From Rhizobium rhizogenes NBRC 13257 (GTDB taxonomy: Bacteria; Pseudomonadota; Alphaproteobacteria; Rhizobiales; Rhizobiaceae): a stretch of 64,000 nt of DNA. Positions 1 to 7,837 of this stretch are shown in pieces. The position numbers and the translations under genes are program-made. Location: positions 1-64,000 of the forward strand of contig NZ_BAYX01000002.1 in NCBI RefSeq assembly GCF_000696095.1, in the 5' to 3' direction. The number at the start of each line of letters is the position of its first letter. Within the stretch, counting starts at the first letter, position 1. The notes beneath the pieces are model-generated. The model did no database searches. It was given only the letters and a program-made list of their open reading frames with translations, and was not told the DNA's origin.

Positions 1-146
1 TTGTCGTTATAGCGGTTGATGATTTTGTGACCCGTCTTGCGGGAGATGCCGAATTCGCGGCACAGCGCCGCTATCTTCTCGCCATCCAGAATCCGCGCAA
101 CGAATTTGAGACGCTCGTCCATGCGGTTGCACTCCTGCCAAGGCAC
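1..146 (-). CDS. IS481-family transposase, N-terminal part only (cut by window edge)
   Basis: Reading leftwards from a GTG at 146 (or the ATG at 122) the frame gives VPWQECNRMDERLKF followed by a helix-turn-helix segment with REFGISRKTGHKIINRY. This start, with an upstream PW(Q/K)E box followed by MDxRLxF and a GxSRKTG HTH, is typical of IS481-type transposases, whose catalytic DDE domain would lie outside the window to the left. Only about 48 codons are present, so intactness cannot be judged. It is the only clear insertion-sequence gene seen in the window. Confidence 0.75.
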   Translation of the reverse strand, partial: MPWQECNRMDERLKFVARILDGEKIAALCREFGISRKTGHKIINRYND

Positions 147-233
147 CTTCGCTCTCCTCGCAAAGGCAAAAAGTGTAACCCATGTCTCCGGTATGAACTG
201 TCACCCCTCTCTCGGGAAGGACATTTCCAGACA
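147..233 (-). mobile_element. Terminal segment of the IS481-like element (leader and putative inverted-repeat end)
   Basis: This is the non-coding stretch upstream of the transposase start. On the minus strand it begins TGTCTGGAAATGTCCTTCCC, and IS481 elements normally end in TGT. The exact boundary is inferred: the other end of the element is outside the window and no target duplication can be checked. Confidence 0.4.
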
Positions 234-338
234 AAATGGACCGGCCAGTGAGCAAAGTGTTCAAATGGCTAGCCACAACAAGACAGGCGGCCTTTGCGAG
301 CCGCCTGCAAAATCTTCGTCCCCGATAATGTGCGAGAC

Positions 339-743
339 TCAGTTGGCCTTTTCAGGCGGCGGCGCCAGCAGTTCGGCGCAATAGGAAGAGCCGCTGGTGC
401 CGGGCTGGTCGCCGAGGATGCGGACCGAGCGGATGACGTAGCTCTGGCTGGTGACGATATCAGCCTTGCAGCTCAGATAGCGCTTGCCGCCCTTCTTCCC
501 GTCCTTGGTCGCGATGGTGACCGTCTTGTAGCCGCCCCGCCAGGTGTAGACGCGGTTTCCGCCATCGTCGCGGTCGGAGATCGGAGGGCCGTAGGAGGCG
601 AAGAAGCGCCCGGCCGACTGGCCTTCCCAGCGGTCCTGCACCGGGTTGCTTACAAGCGCCGGGAGAATTGGTGTCGTGGTCGTGCTGGCGCAGCCGGCCA
701 GCGCCAGCAACAGTCCCGCCGCGGTGATCATGCGGATATTCAT
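339..743 (-). CDS. Small secreted lipoprotein, function unknown
   Basis: The 134-residue product has a short positive N-terminus, a hydrophobic stretch and a lipobox (LALAGC, Cys18), so it should be cleaved by signal peptidase II and anchored in an envelope membrane. The mature part has a conserved-looking SYGPPISDRDDGGNRVYTW segment and two cysteines near residues 90-120 that could form a disulfide. No enzymatic motif is visible. It is a single gene between an IS end and a tRNA. I do not recognise a named family beyond rhizobial lipoprotein. Confidence 0.7.
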   Translation of the reverse strand: MNIRMITAAGLLLALAGCASTTTTPILPALVSNPVQDRWEGQSAGRFFASYGPPISDRDDGGNRVYTWRGGYKTVTIATKDGKKGGKRYLSCKADIVTSQSYVIRSVRILGDQPGTSGSSYCAELLAPPPEKAN

Positions 744-1048
744 CGTATCGTCCTTGAGCTTCTGTCTCGCATTCGGTTGCGGAAGCGCCGCTGTCCCACG
801 ACATTTCCGCCTGTCCCGCTAAGGGCTTTAGCGCCAAAGCCGGCAAAAGAAAATTCCCATCCGCGTGTACAAGTGGGATTTTGCCGAAAGTGTTGCGTCT
901 TATGCACTTTGCTCGGTTCGCCGCCTGTTTTTTCTGCCGATTTTCCAGGCAATTGCCTCTGTAATCTTTTCGTCAAGAAACAAATGGTTTTTTTGAATTT
1001 GGTGCTTGTACATCAAAAATGGCTGGTCTATAGAAGCGCCGCTGGTCA
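744..1048. other. Intergenic region between lipoprotein gene and tRNA-Pro
   Basis: About 300 bases with no supported gene. It must hold the promoter of the leftward lipoprotein gene and that of the rightward tRNA. The part at about 960-1030 is AT-rich compared with its surroundings, but no convincing hairpin or repeat is seen. Confidence 0.5.
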
Positions 1049-1125
1049 CGGAGTGTAGCGCAGTCTGGTAGCGCACCACGTTCGGGACGTGGGGGTCGAG
1101 TGTTCGAATCACTCCACTCCGACCA
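1049..1125 (+). tRNA. tRNA-Pro (anticodon CGG)
   Basis: The cloverleaf can be drawn directly. The 7-bp acceptor stem is CGGAGTG (1049-1055) with CACTCCG (1115-1121), followed by discriminator A and an encoded CCA at 1123-1125. The anticodon stem CCACG (1076-1080) pairs with CGTGG (1088-1092) around the loop TTCGGGA, giving anticodon CGG at 1083-1085. A GTTCGAATC T-loop is present at 1102-1110. The length is 77 nt. It is a solitary tRNA gene. Confidence 0.95.
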
Positions 1126-1352
1126 GCTCTAAATTCCCGATCTTTTCCCGAAAATTTGACCCGCTTCCGGTGGCTGACCGCTATATCCGCATCCCGTCAT
1201 GCCTCGGGCGTCAAACCATTCATTCGCTTCGCAATATCCTTTTGCAGACTGGGCTCTTTTTGTCGCTCGCAGCACCATATACAAGGGAAAGATGAGTGCA
1301 TCCGACTCGATGTCGAGGATGGGTCAATGGTTGCGGAAAGCGGAGCGACGAG

Positions 1353-2135
1353 ATGAGCAGCCTTTTTGAAAGACTGGTTCGGCAGGCTGGAGCGGAATTG
1401 CGGCAGGGCCGGAATATTGGCGGTGCCGCCCTTGGTCGTTTCGCAAGCATTTCGGCAGCGGCGCTCCTGCTCGCTTCGGGCGCCGGGCAACCCGCCTTCG
1501 CCGGCGATTGCGACAATGTGGTCGCGGCACCCGGCATAGACTGGAGCTCATGCAGCAAGACCAACATCATGCTGCCGGGCAGTGATCTGCATGGAGCCAA
1601 TCTTGCCGGCGCCCATTTCGACAGCACCGATCTTAGCAATGCCAATCTCACCTCGGCCAATCTGGAAAAGGCAACGCTGGTGCGTACCTGGCTGAAGAAC
1701 GCGCGCGCTGAGGGCACGAATTTCGCCAAGATCGAAGCCTATCGCTCGGATTTCAGCAATGTTGTCGCCAATGGCGCCACCTTTGCTAATGCCGAATTGC
1801 AGCGGGCTGAATTCAGCGGTGCGCAGCTTGCGAATGTCGATTTTCAGAAGGCCGAACTCGGCCGTGCCGATTTCGACAAGGCGGTGCTGACGGGCGTCAA
1901 TTTCTCCTTCGCCAATCTTTCCCGCGCCACCTTGAGCGGCGTGACCATCCAGGGGCCGGTCACCTTCGGTGGTGCCTTCCTGTATCTGACCCGCATCGAG
2001 GGCATAGACCTGTCGGCGGCAACCGGTCTGGTACAGACGCAGGTCAATTTAGCCTGCGGCGACCAGACGACCATACTGCCTCCGGGATTGAAGGCGCCTG
2101 GTTCCTGGCCATGCCCGCCCGATGACAAGGATTGA
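1353..2135 (+). CDS. Exported pentapeptide-repeat protein
   Basis: The 260-residue product starts at ATG 1353, with GGAG seven bases upstream; an in-frame ATG at 1296 lacks such a site. A long N-terminal region with a hydrophobic segment (about residues 28-50, ending in PAFA) looks like a signal peptide. From about residue 70 to 200 there is a run of A(D/N)LxN-type pentapeptides (GANLAGAHF, TDLSNANLTSANL and so on), which fold as a right-handed quadrilateral beta-helix. Four cysteines flank the repeat block. The repeats predict the fold but not the function; DNA mimicry is known only for some family members and an exported one is unlikely to do that. Confidence 0.8.
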   Translation: MSSLFERLVRQAGAELRQGRNIGGAALGRFASISAAALLLASGAGQPAFAGDCDNVVAAPGIDWSSCSKTNIMLPGSDLHGANLAGAHFDSTDLSNANLTSANLEKATLVRTWLKNARAEGTNFAKIEAYRSDFSNVVANGATFANAELQRAEFSGAQLANVDFQKAELGRADFDKAVLTGVNFSFANLSRATLSGVTIQGPVTFGGAFLYLTRIEGIDLSAATGLVQTQVNLACGDQTTILPPGLKAPGSWPCPPDDKD

Positions 2136-2177
2136 CGGCAACCCGTCCGGAATGACCCAACCGAAAGGCGATAGTTG

Positions 2178-2675
2178 ATGTTCGCGCAACAGACGATTCA
2201 ATCCTCCAGCAAGCCGGAATTCTATCGTGAGCTTGCCGGCCAGTTGCAGGCCCTGCTCGACGGCGAGGCCGATCCGATCGCCAACGCTGCCAATACATCG
2301 GCGCTGATCTTCCAGATGCTGCCGGACCTCAACTGGGCCGGTTTCTATTTCCTGCAGTCGGATGACGAGCTGGTGCTCGGGCCGTTCCAGGGCAAGCCCG
2401 CTTGCGTCCGCATCGCGGTCGGGCGTGGCGTCTGCGGCACGGCGATCGAAAAGGAGCAGTCGATCCTCGTCGAGGATGTGCATGCCTTCCCGGGCCACAT
2501 CGCCTGCGACGCCGCCTCCCGCTCGGAGCTGGTTGTTCCCTTGTTCCGGGATGGTCTTGTCTTCGGCGTCATCGATCTCGACAGCCCGCTTCCCGGCCGT
2601 TTCGACAAGGACGACCAGGCCGGCATCGAGGCGCTCGTGGCGATTTACACCGCTGCCTGCGACTGGGATGAGTGA
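2178..2675 (+). CDS. msrC: Free methionine-(R)-sulfoxide reductase (GAF domain)
   Basis: The 165-residue single-GAF protein matches the fRMsr family (YebR/MsrC of E. coli), which reduces free L-methionine-(R)-sulfoxide with thioredoxin. The three family cysteines are in their expected contexts: KPAC (Cys76), GRGVCGTA (Cys86) and HIACDAAS (Cys110). The NWAGFYF segment and the DLDSP motif near the C-terminus are also typical. ATG 2178 follows AAAGGCG at a normal distance. It lies just ahead of msrB and msrA on the same strand, 190 bases away, so this locus covers free and protein-bound methionine sulfoxides. Confidence 0.9.
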   Translation: MFAQQTIQSSSKPEFYRELAGQLQALLDGEADPIANAANTSALIFQMLPDLNWAGFYFLQSDDELVLGPFQGKPACVRIAVGRGVCGTAIEKEQSILVEDVHAFPGHIACDAASRSELVVPLFRDGLVFGVIDLDSPLPGRFDKDDQAGIEALVAIYTAACDWDE

Positions 2676-2864
2676 CTGTCTGTCGCTGCGCGATGCATCA
2701 TGCCGCCCTGTGCGATATGGCAAATCGGCTGCCCCATACCTATATTTTCGTCGCAACCACTCCCGCGACGCTTGTTGAGCTTAACGTCTGTAACGATGTC
2801 CGGCATTCTCCCGTAATGACTGGTGAAGCTTGAGGTATGCGTCCAAGAGCAAGGAGAACAAAGA

Positions 2865-3314
2865 ATGCGAAATTACAGCAAGACCTCCGAGGCCATAGCG
2901 AAGCTGTCTCCCGAACAGTATCGCGTCACGCAGCAAAACGGCACGGAACGTCCCTTCACGGGCGAGCTTCTCGACAACAAGCAGCCGGGCATCTACGTCG
3001 ACATCGTGTCGGGCGAGCCGCTGTTTGCCTCTTCCGACAAGTTCGATTCCGGTTGCGGCTGGCCGAGCTTCACCAAGCCGATCGAGACCGCCAACGTCAA
3101 CGAGCTCACCGATCTGTCGCATGGCATGCTGCGCACCGAAGTTCGTTCGATGCACGGCGACAGCCATCTCGGCCATGTTTTTCCCGACGGGCCGCGCGAT
3201 CGCGGCGGCCTGCGTTACTGCATCAACTCCGCCTCGCTTCGCTTCGTGCATCGTGATCGCATGGAAGCCGAAGGCTACGGCGCCTATCTCGACCAAGTGG
3301 AGGATATCCGATGA
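2865..3314 (+). CDS. msrB: Peptide-methionine (R)-S-oxide reductase MsrB
   Basis: The 149-residue protein reduces R-methionine sulfoxide in proteins. The family signature SGCGWPSF (residues 62-69), HLGHVF (101-106) and the catalytic [11 protein letters not shown] (Cys119) are all present. The paired CxxC motifs that bind zinc in many MsrB proteins are absent ([11 protein letters not shown] instead), so it is a zinc-free form with Cys64 as possible resolving residue. ATG 2865 follows AAGGAG at eight bases; the upstream in-frame start at 2823 has no such site. The stop overlaps the msrA start by four bases (ATGA), showing translational coupling. Confidence 0.93.
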   Translation: MRNYSKTSEAIAKLSPEQYRVTQQNGTERPFTGELLDNKQPGIYVDIVSGEPLFASSDKFDSGCGWPSFTKPIETANVNELTDLSHGMLRTEVRSMHGDSHLGHVFPDGPRDRGGLRYCINSASLRFVHRDRMEAEGYGAYLDQVEDIR

Positions 3315-3838
3315 CTACGGAACGTGCAGTTCTCGCCGGCGGTTGTTTCTGGGGCATGCAAGACCTCATCCGCCGCTATAACGGCGTCATCTCGACCCGC
3401 GTCGGCTATACCGGCGGCGAGGTGCGCAACGCGACCTATCGCAACCACGGCACCCATGCGGAAGCGATCGAGATCGTCTTCGATCCCGAGAAGATCAGCT
3501 ATCGCGATCTGCTGGAATTCTTTTTCCAGATCCATGATCCGAGCACGCGCAACCGCCAGGGCAACGATGTCGGCACGAGCTACCGCTCGGCGATCTTCTA
3601 TACCAGCGACGAGCAGAAGCGGGTCGCCTTCGACACGATCGCCGATGTCGATGCTTCCGGTCTCTGGCCGGGCAAGGTCGTCACGGAAGTGGTGCCGGCA
3701 AGCGACTTCTGGGAAGCGGAACCGGAGCATCAGGACTACCTGGAGCGCATCCCGAACGGCTACACCTGCCATTTCGTCCGGCCCGGCTGGAAGCTTCCGG
3801 TCAGGCAAGCCGATACGACGCAGCGTGCGGCATCCTGA
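3311..3838 (+). CDS. msrA: Peptide-methionine (S)-S-oxide reductase MsrA
   Basis: The 175-residue protein reduces S-methionine sulfoxide in proteins and free methionine. The catalytic GCFWG motif (Cys12) is followed by [20 protein letters not shown] and a FFQIHDPST segment in the usual order. There is no fused MsrB domain; msrB is the directly preceding, overlapping gene. The reaction uses Cys12 and thioredoxin-regenerated resolving cysteines, and one C-terminal Cys is seen in GYTCHF. Confidence 0.94.
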   Translation: MTTERAVLAGGCFWGMQDLIRRYNGVISTRVGYTGGEVRNATYRNHGTHAEAIEIVFDPEKISYRDLLEFFFQIHDPSTRNRQGNDVGTSYRSAIFYTSDEQKRVAFDTIADVDASGLWPGKVVTEVVPASDFWEAEPEHQDYLERIPNGYTCHFVRPGWKLPVRQADTTQRAAS

Positions 3839-4075
3839 ATGACGCAAGTCGTCGCAGCCAAGCGGCTGGACCACTATCTCGGCACATGGGACGTGACGCG
3901 GCGGATCATCGACCGCCTCAAGGCGCCCCTTATAATCTTCGAAGGACAGGCGTTGCTGACGCCTGTCCAGTTCGGGGAGCACGACGACACCACGAGCGAT
4001 CATGCAACGGCTCAGGAGCTGCTGGACCTGCCGGCTAGGCTGCGAGGCCGAGCGTCCACGGTCTCTTCCGCATGA
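3839..4075 (+). pseudogene. Short ORF abutting msrA, probable truncated DUF6314-like remnant
   Basis: The ATG follows the msrA stop with no gap. The 78-residue product begins RLDHYLGTWDVTRRIIDR and continues with FEGQALLTP, which resembles from memory the first 45 residues of DUF6314-type proteins (LGxWxVxRxIxDR ... FEGxAxFTP, about 150 residues). After that the similarity is lost and the frame ends early. The simplest reading is a decayed or frameshifted gene at the end of the msr operon, but a genuine short protein cannot be excluded. Confidence 0.4.
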
Positions 4076-4342
4076 CCTCTCCGAATTCATCCGTATCGGC
4101 GACGGTACATCGCAGCGCGTTGTCCGTTACTACGGCCAGCAATGGGAATTGAAGATTTCTTCAGTTCGTCTGCCAACCTTCCCAACGTAAAACTCTGCCG
4201 CGGGCGTTCGTCTGTCGTGATGCAATGTAACCTCTAGGCGAGTTCTCGCCGTGTCACGCCAGCTGTCACGCGACATCCCACTTTCGCTCCTGTAGTTAGC
4301 CTTCGATCTTCAGATTTGAAGCGAAGGTCTTCGAGGAGCGAA

Positions 4343-4429
4343 ATGATGTCGACTTCGTTTCTGATTGCTTTGACGGTGTCTTCGGCCGTGACCACGGTCG
4401 TTCTTATGGTGGTGCAGTTCCTTCATTGA
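4343..4429 (+). CDS. Small single-pass membrane protein (28 aa), putative
   Basis: ATG ATG at 4343/4346 follows GAGGAGCGAA (4333-4342), a strong Shine-Dalgarno sequence. The frame encodes a polar start and then about 20 mostly hydrophobic residues (FLIALTVSSAVTTVVLMVVQ) before a TGA at 4427. This is the pattern of a one-helix small membrane protein. It is monocistronic, convergent with the LysR gene to its right. No homologue is recognised; it is too short to be certain. Confidence 0.45.
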   Translation: MMSTSFLIALTVSSAVTTVVLMVVQFLH

Positions 4430-4453
4430 GTTTGGCTCCCACCCTCGGCGGGT

Positions 4454-5344
4454 CTAGCCTGTCGGGGCGGGATGCGAGGCTGAAAACGCCTGTGCTTCCT
4501 TTCGCAGCCATTCGCAGAACAGTGTGGACTTCCGGTTTCGCCGGGCACGCCGCAGCGCGACGTAATGATGGCCGCTATCGATGAAGCCCAGTGGGGCGGT
4601 CAGCCGGCCAAAACGGATATCGTCGGTCACATAGGGCCACGGTGCCACGCAGACGCCGAGGCCAGCGCTTGCGGCCTCCAGCATGAAATAGAAATGTTCG
4701 TATTCCACCCGGGTTCCGGCCTCGACAGGTACACCTGACCGCGACAGCCAGTCGCCCCAGGCGCGAAGCCGCGTTCTGGTATGAAGTTGCGGAACGCCCG
4801 CGAAGTTCGCGGTGACGATTCCCGCCAGAGACGGGGAGAGAACCGGACCCGTCTGCTCGGGAAACAGTGCGATCACCTCCGCACCTTCCGGCCAGGGCGC
4901 CGCGCCGACGCGGATCGCGACATCGAAGCCATCGCGCGCGAAATCGACCGGGCGGGACGATGCTGTCAGCCGTACTTCGATATCGGGATATTCCGCCTGG
5001 AAGCGGTAGAGCCGCGGGATCAGCCAGCGCATGGTGAAGGTGCCGGGGCAGGAGACGTCGAGCGATCCGTCTTCGGCATCGGCAACCGACCGCACCGACA
5101 TGTCGATCTGATCGAAGGCGGAAGTCAGGCCCGCTAGCAAGGTCGAGCCCGCTTCCGTCAATCGCAGCCTGTTCTTCGGTCCCTCGAACAGCGGCACGCC
5201 CAACACATCCTCGAGATACTGGATCTGGCGACTGACGGCGCTATGCGTCACGTTCAGCTCGTCGGCTGCAAGGGTCATCCGACCATGCCGGCCGGCGGCT
5301 TCGAAGGCACGCAATGCGTTGAGGGAGGGAATACGACGAGCCAT
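4454..5344 (-). CDS. LysR-family transcriptional regulator (GcvA-like)
   Basis: The 296-residue product starts MARRIPSLNALRAFEAAGRH, with a winged HTH covering about residues 5-65 (LAADELNVTHSAVSRQIQYLE) and a periplasmic-binding-protein-like effector domain after residue 90. The RIPSLNALRAFEAAGRH start is the GcvA-like subgroup. An open extension to 5566 would overlap the divergent methyltransferase and has no family similarity, so the ATG at 5344 is preferred. It points away from the methyltransferase gene at 5538, a common arrangement of LysR regulator and target; the ligand is unknown. Confidence 0.88.
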   Translation of the reverse strand: MARRIPSLNALRAFEAAGRHGRMTLAADELNVTHSAVSRQIQYLEDVLGVPLFEGPKNRLRLTEAGSTLLAGLTSAFDQIDMSVRSVADAEDGSLDVSCPGTFTMRWLIPRLYRFQAEYPDIEVRLTASSRPVDFARDGFDVAIRVGAAPWPEGAEVIALFPEQTGPVLSPSLAGIVTANFAGVPQLHTRTRLRAWGDWLSRSGVPVEAGTRVEYEHFYFMLEAASAGLGVCVAPWPYVTDDIRFGRLTAPLGFIDSGHHYVALRRARRNRKSTLFCEWLRKEAQAFSASHPAPTG

Positions 5345-5537
5345 GTGAGTTTTCCGAACAATGCTTGTTCGATCATATCGATTTTCTTCCTGCATGCCAT
5401 GATGTTTTCTCCCGCCGCAAACAGAAGATCTCCCGTTAAGGGAACAATGAAGTGTGGAATGCGGGAGCGCTTCCAGCGATGGCAAAGCTGTGCTTGAGCC
5501 AGGCAACGTCACTTCCCCATGCCACCAGGCTAAGAGG

Positions 5538-6332
5538 ATGAAGACTTCGATGACCAACAGACACAAAGACGGTAGCGCCGGTGACGCAAATTACGGTGTG
5601 ATTGGCACGAACTATATAAACTACCGCCAGCCCGATCCGCAGATTGCCGAATTTATCCGCGCTGCATTGAGCGATGCCCGTAGCGTCCTCAATGTCGGTG
5701 CGGGTGCCGGCTCCTATGAGCCCGTCGATCGCGAGATCACGGCCGTGGAGCCGTCGGCGTCGATGCGGGCGCAGCGGCCGGCGCATCTGCCTGCTGCCAT
5801 CGACGCCACGGCCGAAAAGCTGCCTTTCGCGGATGACAGTTTCGACGCGAGCATGGCGACCTTCACCGTGCATCAGTGGTCCGATCTTGCAGGTGGTCTT
5901 GCGGAAATGCGGCGGGTGACGCGCGGTCCCGTCCTCATCCTCACCTGTGATCCGAACGAGTTGGACCGATGCTGGCTGGTTGACTATGCGCCGGAGACGA
6001 TCGCGGTGGAGGCACGCCGTTATCCGCTAATGGCGGCCATCAGCGAAGGGCTGGGCGGCAATGCGGAGATCATCCCCGTTCCGATCCCATTGAACTGCAC
6101 CGATGGCTTCAGCGAGGCTTATTACGGACGGCCGGAGCGGCTGCTGGAGCCGGGCGCGCGCCTTGCCAATTCGGCCTGGAGCTTCGTCGATCCCTCCGTT
6201 GGCGAGCGGTTCGTTACCGATCTCAGCCGCGATCTAAAAGACGGCACCTGGGATGCCAAACACGGGCATTTGCGGACACAGCCGGCGTTTGAGGGTTCGC
6301 TGCGACTGATTGTCAGCCGCAGCGAATCCTGA
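5538..6332 (+). CDS. Class I SAM-dependent methyltransferase
   Basis: The 264-residue protein has the glycine-rich SAM-binding motif VLNVGAGAGSYEP, an acidic strand-end ITAVEPS, the motif II region LPFADDSFDASMATFTVHQW and a post-motif RVTRGPVLILTCDP, in the order of class I (methyltransf_11-like) enzymes. Translation may start at 5538 or at ATG 5550, which sits better behind AGAGGATGAAG. The substrate cannot be read from sequence. It is divergent from a LysR gene and convergent with the DAHP synthase gene. Confidence 0.82.
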   Translation: MKTSMTNRHKDGSAGDANYGVIGTNYINYRQPDPQIAEFIRAALSDARSVLNVGAGAGSYEPVDREITAVEPSASMRAQRPAHLPAAIDATAEKLPFADDSFDASMATFTVHQWSDLAGGLAEMRRVTRGPVLILTCDPNELDRCWLVDYAPETIAVEARRYPLMAAISEGLGGNAEIIPVPIPLNCTDGFSEAYYGRPERLLEPGARLANSAWSFVDPSVGERFVTDLSRDLKDGTWDAKHGHLRTQPAFEGSLRLIVSRSES

Positions 6333-6355
6333 TCCAAGCGAGTATGACGCACTGA

Positions 6356-6386
6356 GATCGTTCACAGGGTCTGCCTGTGAACGATC
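6356..6386. terminator. Perfect 13-bp hairpin between convergent genes
   Basis: GATCGTTCACAGG at 6356-6368 pairs perfectly with CCTGTGAACGATC at 6374-6386 around a 5-base loop. It lies in the 64-base gap between the convergent methyltransferase and DAHP synthase genes. There is no U-run on either strand, so it may act as a bidirectional mRNA 3'-end stabiliser rather than a classic intrinsic terminator. Confidence 0.5.
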
Positions 6387-6396
6387 CGTGATCCTG

Positions 6397-7461
6397 TTAT
6401 TGGCGAGACATCCGGCGTCTTGCCTGGGCAGCCCGCGCCAGTTCCTCCAGCGTACGAACGGAGGTCGGCCAATCGATGCAGCCGTCGGTGATGCTCTGGC
6501 CATAGACCAGGGCCTTGCCGGGAACGAGGTCCTGCCGACCGCCGACGATATTGCTTTCCATCATCATGCCCTTGATGCGGTGGTCGCCGGCAGATACCTG
6601 CTCGGCGACGGCGCTGACCACCGCCGGCTGGTTTTCCGGGTTCTTGTTGCTGTTGGCGTGGCTGGCATCGATGATGATCTGCGGATCGAGCCCAAGCTTG
6701 GAAGCCAGCTCCGATACCGCCTGCACGCTGGCGGCATCATAGTTGGGCTGCTTGCCGCCGCGCAGGATGATATGGCCGTCGTCGTTGCCGCGCGTCGAGG
6801 CGATGGCGGCAAGGCCGTCCTTGGTGACGGCGGGGAAATGATGTGGCTGCGAGGCCGCCAGGATCGCATCGAGCGCGATCCTCGTGTCGCCATTCGTGCC
6901 GTTCTTGAACCCGATCGGGCAGGAGAGGCCCGATGCCAGTTCGCGATGCACCTGGCTCTCGGTCGTCCTGGCACCGATCGCACCCCAGCTTACGAGGTCG
7001 GCGATGTATTGCGGTGTGATCGTGTCGAGGAATTCGCAACCGGCCGGCAGCCCGATCTCGTTGACGTCGACGAGGAGCTGCCTGGCAAGGCGCAGCCCTT
7101 CTTCGATACGGTAGCTTCCGTCGAGATGCGGATCGTTGATGAGGCCCTTCCAGCCGACCGTGGTGCGCGGCTTTTCGAAATAGACCCGCATGATGATTTC
7201 AAGGTCGTCGGCGAAGCGGCCGCGCTGTTCCATCAGCCGGGCCGCGTAGTCGCACGCGGCGATGGGGTCGTGGATAGAGCAGGGGCCTATCACGACGATC
7301 AAGCGATCATCGTCATTGTGCAGGATGTTGTGTACGGCGCTGCGTGCGCCCGTCACGGTCGAGGTAACCGCTGCGTCTCGCGGGATCTCGTCTATAATGC
7401 GAGCGGGCGGCGTGAGCGCGGTAATTTCGATAATTCGCAGATCATCAGTGGAATTCAACAC
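6397..7461 (-). CDS. aroG: 3-deoxy-7-phosphoheptulonate (DAHP) synthase, class I
   Basis: The enzyme condenses phosphoenolpyruvate and erythrose-4-phosphate, the first step of the shikimate pathway. Class I (AroF/G/H-type) motifs are visible: VIGPCSIHD, EKPRTTVGWKGLINDP, GARTTESQVHRELASG, FKNGTNGD, RGGKQPNYD and DASHANSNKNP. The GTG at 7461 gives 354 residues and follows AAAAGGAA at a proper distance; an ATG at 7485 is possible but has no ribosome site. A leader peptide and intrinsic terminator lie just upstream, so expression is probably attenuated by Phe/Tyr supply. Symbol assigned by family; aroF would be equally defensible. Confidence 0.92.
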   Translation of the reverse strand: MLNSTDDLRIIEITALTPPARIIDEIPRDAAVTSTVTGARSAVHNILHNDDDRLIVVIGPCSIHDPIAACDYAARLMEQRGRFADDLEIIMRVYFEKPRTTVGWKGLINDPHLDGSYRIEEGLRLARQLLVDVNEIGLPAGCEFLDTITPQYIADLVSWGAIGARTTESQVHRELASGLSCPIGFKNGTNGDTRIALDAILAASQPHHFPAVTKDGLAAIASTRGNDDGHIILRGGKQPNYDAASVQAVSELASKLGLDPQIIIDASHANSNKNPENQPAVVSAVAEQVSAGDHRIKGMMMESNIVGGRQDLVPGKALVYGQSITDGCIDWPTSVRTLEELARAAQARRRMSRQ

Positions 7462-7496
7462 GGTATCGGTTCCTTTTGGGGTCATACCGTGGCGAC

Positions 7497-7525
7497 AAAA
7501 AAAGCCGCCAGGTAGACTAGCGGCT
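7497..7525 (-). terminator. Intrinsic terminator (attenuator) upstream of DAHP synthase
   Basis: On the minus strand AGCCGC (7525-7520) pairs with GCGGCT (7508-7503) and is followed directly by a run of seven T (7503-7497). It lies between the leader ORF stop (7555) and the structural gene start (7461 or 7485), so it can only act as a transcription attenuator of that gene. The 5' arm is shared with a competing antiterminator (see the regulatory entry). Confidence 0.8.
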
Positions 7526-7588
7526 GTTCGGGTCTTTTATTGCGTCAGTTTTATCTACGCACAGGCCCGCCTCCGCTGAGAGCAGCGG
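7519..7588 (-). promoter_or_regulatory. Pause hairpin and antiterminator of the DAHP synthase attenuator
   Basis: Two alternative structures can be drawn on the minus strand. CCGCTG and CAGCGG (7588-7573, loop CTCT) form a hairpin directly after the last Tyr codon of the leader, as a pause or 1:2 stem would. Downstream, GGCGGGCCTGT (7571-7561) can pair with ACAGCCGCT (7527-7519), using CTGT:ACAG and GGCGG:CCGCT with one G-U and a two-base bulge. That second pairing consumes the 5' arm of the terminator and so excludes it. A ribosome stalled at the Phe/Tyr codons would favour the antiterminator; one reaching the stop codon would cover 7571-7561 and allow termination. Confidence 0.65.
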
Positions 7589-7629
7589 TACGAATAAAAT
7601 CGCGAGGCGTTTGCGTAGGTGAACGACAT
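7555..7629 (-). CDS. Phe/Tyr-rich leader peptide (24 aa) of the DAHP synthase gene
   Basis: A short frame runs from ATG 7629 to TAG 7557-7555 and begins MSFTYANASRFYSYRC. It contains two Phe and three Tyr, four of them within or next to the cluster Phe11-Tyr12-Ser13-Tyr14, immediately ahead of the pause hairpin. This placement of the codons for pathway end products before competing hairpins is the hallmark of ribosome-mediated attenuation. The ribosome site is weak (TAGAGA). The ORF ends 30 bases before the terminator hairpin. Confidence 0.7.
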   Translation of the reverse strand: MSFTYANASRFYSYRCSQRRRACA

Positions 7630-7749
7630 GCGGTGTCTCTACGACAAAAAATATGGCTTGTCGATGCCGTTGATAGCTTGGGAATTGATCGCGAGTGCTC
7701 GATCCAGCTCCCAATTTGGCGGCAGTAGCAAAAAAGACGAACCCCAGAT

Positions 7750-7788
7750 CAGAAAGACTGGCCCCGCTTCGCTGGAAGCAGGACCAGT
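7750..7788 (-). terminator. Terminator of the porin gene
   Basis: On the minus strand a long hairpin with arms 7788-7775 and 7770-7757 (ACTGG...CCAGT outer pairs, a few internal mismatches) is followed by CTTTCT and, 20 bases on, by a TTTTTT run. It lies 50 bases downstream of the porin stop codon. Confidence 0.65.
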
Positions 7789-7837
7789 CCCCATCCGATC
7801 AGGGGTCAAGTCTAATCAGATCTCGAAAAACGAGGTC

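Noticed and set aside
1049..1125. tRNA-Pro as attachment site of an integrated island
   Set aside because: No integrase gene lies beside it and no repeat of the tRNA 3' end was noticed elsewhere in the window.
6310..7515. Open frame of about 400 codons on the plus strand
   Set aside because: It is antisense to the DAHP synthase gene along its whole length; the minus-strand protein has all family motifs and this frame has none.
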